A stretch of 64,000 nucleotides of DNA from Trematomus loennbergii (Eukaryota; Chordata; Actinopteri; Perciformes; Nototheniidae), in assembly GCA_012861695.1 (NCBI GenBank), contig JAAOOA010000060.1, forward strand, positions 12,273,949 through 12,337,948, written 5' to 3'. Below, piece after piece: positions 57,863 to 64,000 of this stretch. The translations under genes were made by a program, and so were the position numbers. The notes under the pieces were generated by a model, which had not been told where the DNA came from, did not search any database, and saw only the letters and a list, made by a program, of their open reading frames with translations. The stretch's first letter is position 1, and the number at the start of each line of letters is the position of its first letter.

Positions 57863-58071
57863 GTATTAATCTATTCTATTTTTCAACTTACTTTTCATAC
57901 TGAAATGTGTTAAAAAGAAACACAAAACACCCAAGATGCCAACATATATTAAAGCAGTGTGGGAAAGAACTTCCTTCTGGAGGGCACTTTGGGATTTTAG
58001 CCTTTGCAGACCATTACCCATATAACACACTACAGGAAAGGGAAATCCCGAAGAAGCATAATAGGGCCCCT
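57863..58071. mobile_element. End of another TTAA-type MITE (fragment)
   Basis: Ends GCATAATAGGGCCCCT followed by TTAA at 58072-58075, a terminus type resembling that of 45905-47801. Its left part is fused to the truncated LTR, with no left terminus. Confidence 0.5.
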
Positions 58072-58164
58072 TTAACTCTGAAAGGATATACAATTATTAC
58101 AATGTTTTTGTCATGCCTTAAGGTACACTGCCCCCTAGAGGTAAACCAATAAAACAGTCAATTT

Positions 58165-59591
58165 CACAACCTTCCATAACTTTATTCATTATCTCAACAT
58201 TTTTTTACAGATTCTGCTCAAATATGACAAATAACCCCCCCCCCCTTAAAGACTAATTGGAATATCTTTTAGTTAATAGTCAGTGGCCTTTTCATCTTTC
58301 AGGAACACAACTGAGAGCCGATGAATTAAATACAGAAGAATTATTGGGGACCATCATTTTCACAGTGCATTACAAAGCTCAACGGTAAGACAAGGAGCTT
58401 ATGATATTCTGTCGTAGCTCTCTACGGTATGTGGATGTCAGTCTTCTTGAAATTAAGGAAGCTCTTTAAAAAAAAACACACTTCATTTGAAAAAAAACAA
58501 ACTTCTGAGAGGCATTCCCCAGCACACAAACTAAGTAATCATTCACATCTGATTAGACATTATGTTAATAAATTAATCAACTATCTGTTATCTGCTATAG
58601 CGCCCTACCAACCCACCTCCCACCCACCCACCGAAAAAAACAAAATTCTCTATTCAAACCCAAATTTCCAGCATCTATCGACCACCGCTTTCCTGAGCTG
58701 AAACGGACAAAAAGTCGACTTTGCGTCACGCTAAACAACATATAAGAGGTGGAGTGCATGGCAGTAACTCGTGTTTTCTTTTTTAAATATATATAACATG
58801 ACGGACAATGGTATGAAGCTTGTCCACGTCTTTGGCTGTCTTTTGATGATAGTTAACAGTTACACAATCCCATGTTTGTGATGGAATTATTTAAGTCAAT
58901 TCAGCTCGATTGAGTTGATTGACAACGGGGTCAAATAAGGGTCAATAAGCATAATTAGAGTAAATGAAATTTGAAAATAAATACAAGGGTTTATTTCTAG
59001 ATGTAGATCTCACAATCATTTCACAAGCTCTAAATTATATTGACCTTTTTTTGTCCTATAAAAAGGTAATATTAAAGTAGACAGTTTAAATATCCTCTGT
59101 CACTGCAGTGTGTAAATACCTCTGTGTTTCGTCTGAATTTACCCAAACGCTGATAGGTGACACACGTGACCATCCCTGGTGTCCTAAACTCTGTTAAGAC
59201 TGATATCAAAAGCATTCAAGTGCCTTCAAAACATAAGCAAATGATTTTCGTTGACCTAGATAAATTACAAAGGTATAAAAATGGCTCATATTCTATCACA
59301 AATATTAACAATTTTCTTTAGACAATGAGTGCTGTGGAAACAATGGAGGAAAACAACCTGTAAAACTTCAGTCCAGTGAATCTGATGCGCGTCGAGTGGT
59401 TTGTGTTGGTCTTCACACGGGGTCAAATCACATCTTTAGCGCACCCAATATTTCTCTAGCATCCTGGGGCATTTATCTTGTGAACTGGAATCGAATGTGA
59501 GCCAACCCTCCGTAAACAGGCAGTAACCATGGTTGCAAGTGGAATATTTAGTGGGCAAAGATGTGGTCTGAGGTGAGCCGTGGTTGGGTCC
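58165..59591 (-). other. nomo: Probable nomo 3' untranslated region
   Basis: Follows the nomo stop codon on the minus strand. AATAAA signals on the minus strand at 58991-58996 and 58181-58186 offer two possible poly(A) sites. No other gene in this stretch. Extent is inferred. Confidence 0.5.
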
Positions 59592-59723
59592 TTATGTGCG
59601 CCGGGCCTTCTGTCTCTTGGCCTGACGTTTGGCTTCGTCCAGAGCAGCGTTGTCCGCGCTGACCTGGGACATGCTCCTCACTCCCTGGATACGGTTCACT
59701 AGCTGTAGCAGGAGGGGGATTAC
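59592..59723 (-). CDS. nomo: nomo terminal coding exon
   Basis: Encodes VIPLLLQLVNRIQGVRSMSQ to the basic cytosolic tail KRQKARRT and TAA at 59592-59594; 43 codons plus stop. Confidence 0.96.
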   Translation of the reverse strand, partial: VIPLLLQLVNRIQGVRSMSQVSADNAALDEAKRQAKRQKARRT

Positions 59724-62700
59724 CTGCAACAGGAGAGCAAAACATGTTCTTACTTGAAAAATGTAAAACGCACAGTAAGTATTTTTTTGTATTGCAGTCT
59801 TCTGGTTAGGATGACTTCAGTGTTTATCGTTCAGGAGGTTTTCTACCGGAAGCCGTATTGTTCGCAGAGGTCTCCTCTCCAAAACAAACAGACTCAGCTT
59901 TTGAATATGGTAAGAAATATGAATAAAGCAGTGTCAACTTAGAAATCAGTGTTTCTCCCATGCGGTTTGGTGGACTACGAATGTTTGGTAAGCTTGTTTT
60001 TCTGATAACTTAAGATCAAGACGACCGATGATTGAAATATTTTATCATGTTAAAATGTATTTTTAAGAAAGACCAAGCACATTGTCTCTGGAGTTGAAGT
60101 ATGGGTTACATTTTTTATCGTATACCTCGATATCAGTATTGCGACAATAGGGTTGACAATTGGTGCTTTCATACATTTATAAAACAAAAATAATTTGATT
60201 GTAGAACGAGGAAAATAGACTATAAAACCACAAAGCGATATACGAGTTATATGGCCCCGCCCTAATGCAGGAGGAGGCAGGGGCGGACTGGCCATCTGGA
60301 GAATCTGGAGAATAACAGAACGGCCGGTCGTCAAGGGCCGTTGACGGCCGGCACCGCCTTTAATTTATGTCTTTAAACGGCATCATTGAAGTTGCGCTGA
60401 CAAGTGACAGAGGTCCACCGTTTCCCCGCAGCGAGGCTCCTCCCCCCGTTGACAGTTCACTAGCACCCCGCCCTGGGAGGAGGTGAAGAGGAATAAGTAC
60501 CTTCTCGTGGTTGTATGCTGCCAACAGGAGCAGCAGGGTGAGGGGCAGAGCGATGTACGAGCCCTGGGCTACATCCTGGTCAGGCACTTTACGCTGTGGG
60601 GAAGCACAAACACACAATCTGAGAAGAGAAACTAATTAAATGAAGGGGAGGAGGGGGAATATTCTGAGTAAAAGCTCGGAATAAAGTTGGTTATTTAAAT
60701 CTCTGAAAGTAACGTTTTTTTTTACAAGAAGGAACAACATATATTTGTTATTCATCTCCAATAAACTTGTCTTTTATGATTAATGAATCTTATCCCTAAA
60801 ATGTTAAGTATTTCCTCTGAATATTACCCCCAAGACTATATCTCGCTATATCTCACTACTAGTCAGGTATCCGGCAGTTAAAAACTGGATATTTTTACAC
60901 AACAAAAAACCCTCGTTTAAATATTCTGCAAGTTAAAAATGTCTCCTTACAGTGGGGTTGAAGGTGAGTGTGATGTGCTTGTGGTAACCGTTGGAGGTGA
61001 AGGTGACCTGAGGCAGAGTGAAGTCAAACTGGAAGCGGGACAGCGTGGAGTGCAGTATCAGCACGTAGCTCTGTGGAGGAGGAGAGAAGACTTTGTAACA
61101 AACAATAACAACAACAGCAGCAGCATGTCCTCAGTCTATTCAGTTCAGACAAATATACAAACATGTCAACATTAAGAAGACTGAGAAGACTTGAGAAAAA
61201 TCGGATTTGAGGTTTTAGCACCATAAAACGATCTTGAAAATGTTCATGATTAGATTGTTTTTCAATATAGTTATTCCTGAAGCCAACACTGTTGCGGTTG
61301 TATAACCATGGGTTAATACATTCGGGAGTCACAACCCCTGTGAGATGACTGGTTTGACTATCAGAATTTGATCATTTTGCTCCAATAAGGTTTTGAATAG
61401 TCTATGGAGCACTATTAAATGTATCCCCAATCCAATTAGCATAGGGCTAACTGGAAGTAAGCCGACTAGGTTGGCAGAAGTCTCTTCTTTGGATTTGGCA
61501 GAATTGACGATTCTGCTAAATTATCAAATAATTTTGGCCAACAGAAAGTGTTGTATATTCTTTTGCTCATTGACCTATTCTGGTTAAAACAATACAAACA
61601 ATTTTTAAAAACCCTATAACATTTATTTCATTCACTTAAATATTATTTTACACATTCATTGTTTTTTTTTAATTGATATTGTATTCATTTACCCTGTATG
61701 CTAAATGTTTGCACCCCACTGCTGCATAACCAAGTGCCCCACTGGGGACAAATTAAGTTATTCGTTTTTTCAGGGTTCAGTCCTAAGAAGAAGAATATTA
61801 AAACTGTAAATTAAGCACTGTAATGTACTACAAAACATTGATCCTGCCCTAATTTGACCTAAGAGCAGAAACACAAGCATACCTCTCCATCTCTGTCCAG
61901 CGGAGGGAAGTTGAAGAAGAGGGACTGTCCCAGAGAGATGCTGTTAATCGGGTTGTCCATGTTGTCACTCTTGTAAAGCTTCACCTGGATAAAGAGAATG
62001 GGGGTAAAAAAGAAAAACGTCAAGAACTGTAACTGCACATTCCTGCTGTGTGAGCCTTGGAGGGGAGTTGCCGATATGTTCAATAAAAATGACCAAAATG
62101 CATTAGCCACTTTCACACCAAGTACTTTGCCGTACTTAGTGCCCAGCACTTAGTACCCAGCACTTAGTACCCCCATGGAACTAAGTACAGATCTCGTTCA
62201 CACCGGAATAAGTTCCCTGAGGGAAGATTACGCAAATTAAGCCGCTGACGTCACTTCTTCTGCTTAGGGTTTACTGGCAGGCCGCAAACCACTTCATGGC
62301 GTATACTGCCACCCGAAGTCCCCGGCCGGAAGTCCCCGGAGTAAATCGCCAGAACGCCGACACCTCTTCATCACTCCAATGTTTGTTTTTTTGTGTTGCT
62401 TTAAGTTATTCTCTCTCTGTTGGTGCGCGGGGCTAATGCTAATGCTAATAATGCTAATGCCAGCAAATACAATGGCGGCTTCACAAAACTTTTCTGAGTT
62501 TTACGGGGCGTGGTTTGCAATTCGCCCAGCCAATCAGAAATTGGTACTTTTTTCTCCCCAGGATAGTACCACCTCTCTAGCAGGCACTAAAAATGGGGTT
62601 AAAAGTTCTCTGAACAAAGTTCTCTTTTTGGTGTGAACGCAAAATTCCAGGCACTATCGGAACTAAACGGGAAAAGTACTCCGGTGTGAAAGCGCCTATT

Positions 62701-64000
62701 GGGAATATAAGCCCAGCAGTCCTACCGATAGTGTTGCGAGGTGTTCAGGGATGTGTGGACGTTTCCACTGAGGTCAAACTGATTGATTTGTCTGAAGGCG
62801 ATGATGTTGACCCCTTCAATGTCATTGCTGCCGACCTGAGGGGGAAACAGAGCTTAGATCAGATACAACCTTAGAAAATGCCAAATGTTAACTGTGGATA
62901 AAACTTTGCACAAGTCACAAGGTTTGATAATAATAGAGAATTAAATGGAACTAAGGCATTTCCTGCCTTGCCAGAGCGATTACGGAGCCTGAACTTCTGA
63001 CAAACTAAAATTATAAAGAGAGATTTAAACTTGCAGCGGGATTACTACAAGAAACAAAAAAATAAAGCCCCATGTTTTCCACTCAGTTTAAAGTTCAACT
63101 AATCCAAAAAATGCAGTTTATTTCAACTACCCTAAAGCCGTCAGTTATTGCAAGAACACAAAACATTATTTTTCCATGAATCAGTGATTCTAAACATTTA
63201 AAAAACGTACAAAAAAACTATTTGCAGCTGTTAATGAGCTCCTGAACATCACCAATTACCCATTATTGTATCCTGACCAGATTATTTCTACTGTGTACCT
63301 TGGGATGGTAAATACAAATTATTGCTGCAGTGCTCACATTTCTTTGTTGTTAAATCTGGGAGTATTACAAACAGTTGTGCTTACAAGCCTTTAACACGTT
63401 AGCCTCTCACCTCTACTGCTCTGTATTGTGGTAAGGCCCTCTCTATGTGGTCGTTGCCTTCAGCTCGCAGCTGAATGAGATATTTGCAACCCGGCTGAAA
63501 GGAAAAAAACATAATAGTTAGAACACAGTGAAAAGGCTTGAAATAAATAGCGTCTGTACAGCATTTCAGACATTGAATCAGTCAGTTATACCTGCTCAAA
63601 TGGGGCAGACACATTGTGTTAACAAGATTAGCTCATTTTTGAGAACCTAAGTGTGTTAATTTCGTACTCACCAGCAGACCCTGAGTCTGAAGCGCCCCTC
63701 TTCATCGGTGACAGTGTCCTCGCTGTAGATGCTACAGTCTGCCTGTCCCACCGCCTCCACGGCAACGTCCCTCTCTGCGTCCCCGCTCAGAGACTGCACG
63801 GCTCCGTAGCAGCTGAGGACGTATACACAATCATAAGACTTATGCTGTGGACATGTTAGGCCCCTATTATAAACAGCATCGAGGCACATGTGCATACCTG
63901 TAAGCGGTCTTGATGCCAGTGATATCGATACTGAGGTTCTGACCCTCCTCCACTGCGATCATCTGAGACGCCGGCTCAAAGCGGAACTCCTTCATCATGG
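59592..64000 (-). CDS. nomo: Nodal modulator (NOMO), 3' portion, eight exons
   Basis: NOMO is a large type I ER membrane protein with a lumenal chain of Ig-like/carboxypeptidase-regulatory-like beta domains. With TMEM147 and Nicalin it forms the BOS complex of the multipass translocon. Exons (minus): 63898-64000, 63672-63812, 63411-63494, 62726-62835, 61883-61984, 60951-61070, 60501-60593, 59592-59723. Peptides match vertebrate NOMO: EFRFEPASQMIAVEEGQNLS, CSIYSEDTVTDEEGRFRLR, AEGNDHIERALPQYRAVE, NIIAFRQINQFDLSGNV, ISLGQSLFFNFPPLDRDGE, SNGYHKHITLTFNPT. Then comes the transmembrane segment GSYIALPLTLLLLLAAYNHE and the tail ending AKRQAKRQKARRT. All splice sites are GT-AG in consistent phase. 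Two exons each lack one base (see findings). The 5' exons lie beyond the window. Confidence 0.96.
60501..60593 (-). CDS. nomo: nomo exon encoding the transmembrane segment
   Basis: Encodes RKVPDQDVAQGSYIALPLTL and LLLLAAYNHEK; the hydrophobic run is the single membrane anchor near the C-terminus. Confidence 0.95.
60951..61070 (-). CDS. nomo: nomo exon
   Basis: Encodes SYVLILHSTLSRFQFDFTLP to TLTFNPT; 120 bp, phase 0. Confidence 0.95.
61883..61984 (-). CDS. nomo: nomo exon
   Basis: Encodes VKLYKSDNMDNPINSISLGQ to PLDRDGE; 102 bp, phase 0. Confidence 0.95.
62106..62696. mobile_element. MITE with CTTTCACACC ends in a nomo intron
   Basis: Left CACTTTCACACCAAGTACTT and right AAGTACTCCGGTGTGAAAGCG are inverted repeats. 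Interior non-coding with ATGCTAATGCTAAT repeats near 62435. The right end lies only about 30 bp from a nomo splice donor. Family resembles 35127-36904 at the ends. Confidence 0.72.
62726..62835 (-). CDS. nomo: nomo exon with apparent 1-bp deletion
   Basis: Encodes VGSNDIEGVNIIAFRQINQF and DLSGNVHTS. The following ACATCCCTGAACACC needs one more C to read S-P-E-H-L-A-T-L-S up to the donor. As given it runs to a TAG at the splice site. Length 110 bp against an expected 111. Confidence 0.92.
63411..63494 (-). CDS. nomo: nomo exon
   Basis: Encodes PGCKYLIQLRAEGNDHIERA to YRAVE; 84 bp, phase 0 at both ends. Confidence 0.95.
63672..63812 (-). CDS. nomo: nomo exon with apparent 1-bp deletion
   Basis: Encodes CYGAVQSLSGDAERDVAVEA to DEEGRFRLR. 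The last bases CTCAGGGTCTGCTG should read AGG GGT CTG CTG to give RGLL before the donor and keep phase with the next exon. One G is missing from a G run (about 63680-63682), so the exon is 141 bp instead of 142. Confidence 0.92.
63898..64000 (-). CDS. nomo: nomo exon (partial at window end)
   Basis: Encodes MKEFRFEPASQMIAVEEGQN to TAY plus two bases of a serine codon completed in the next exon; donor GTATGC. Confidence 0.94.

Overview
The window is vertebrate nuclear DNA, most likely from a percomorph teleost fish. It is AT-rich, packed with fish-type transposable elements (DIRS, L2, hAT, piggyBac-like, ERV), and ends in an intron-containing vertebrate gene. The only confident host gene is the 3' half-kilobase of coding sequence of nomo (nodal modulator, BOS complex subunit of the ER multipass translocon), minus strand, eight exons between 59592 and the window end. 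Two of these exons each lack one base in a G/C run.

Layout. 1-563: 3' end of a hAT transposon. 703-1024: one copy of a repeat that recurs at 41-42.7 kb. 1033-4322: 5'-truncated DIRS retrotransposon on the minus strand (reverse transcriptase-RNase H and tyrosine recombinase). 4323-6566: rearranged endogenous-retrovirus (ERV) fragment. 6590-7645: minisatellite. 8594-15745: decayed multi-exon gene of a repeated, transposon-like family with zinc-finger and DDE-like segments, interrupted by a TA-flanked MITE. 15805-16045: tRNA-Ser-headed SINE. 16446-21148: L2-clade LINE, frameshifted and interrupted by a hAT MITE with a perfect 8-bp duplication.

21149-34491 is a 13-kb imperfect palindrome with a central loop near 26.3-26.9 kb. 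Each arm has collected different insertions, and for three of them the opposite arm preserves the empty site: an ERV with near-identical LTRs at 27959-33067, a MITE at 25131-26102 and a hAT MITE at 27301-27520. The left arm also carries a piggyBac-like MITE.

35127-36904 is a MITE split by a solo ERV LTR. 37150-40150 is an unclassified repeat full of minisatellites and microsatellites. 40211-49700 is a second palindromic element whose ends are built from a 20-bp minisatellite. A complete-length but internally deleted DIRS element (42766-49358) sits inside it without target-site duplication, and that DIRS in turn contains a TTAA-flanked element (45905-47801). 49713-57862 is an LTR retrotransposon with a degraded interior; its 3' LTR is split by another TTAA-flanked MITE. 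From about 58165 to the end is nomo with its 3' UTR and introns, one of which holds a MITE.

Almost every element is broken, so the value of the window is its nesting record: several insertions can be dated relative to each other because empty and filled sites lie side by side. Family names come from recognising motifs in the sequence; no database search was run.
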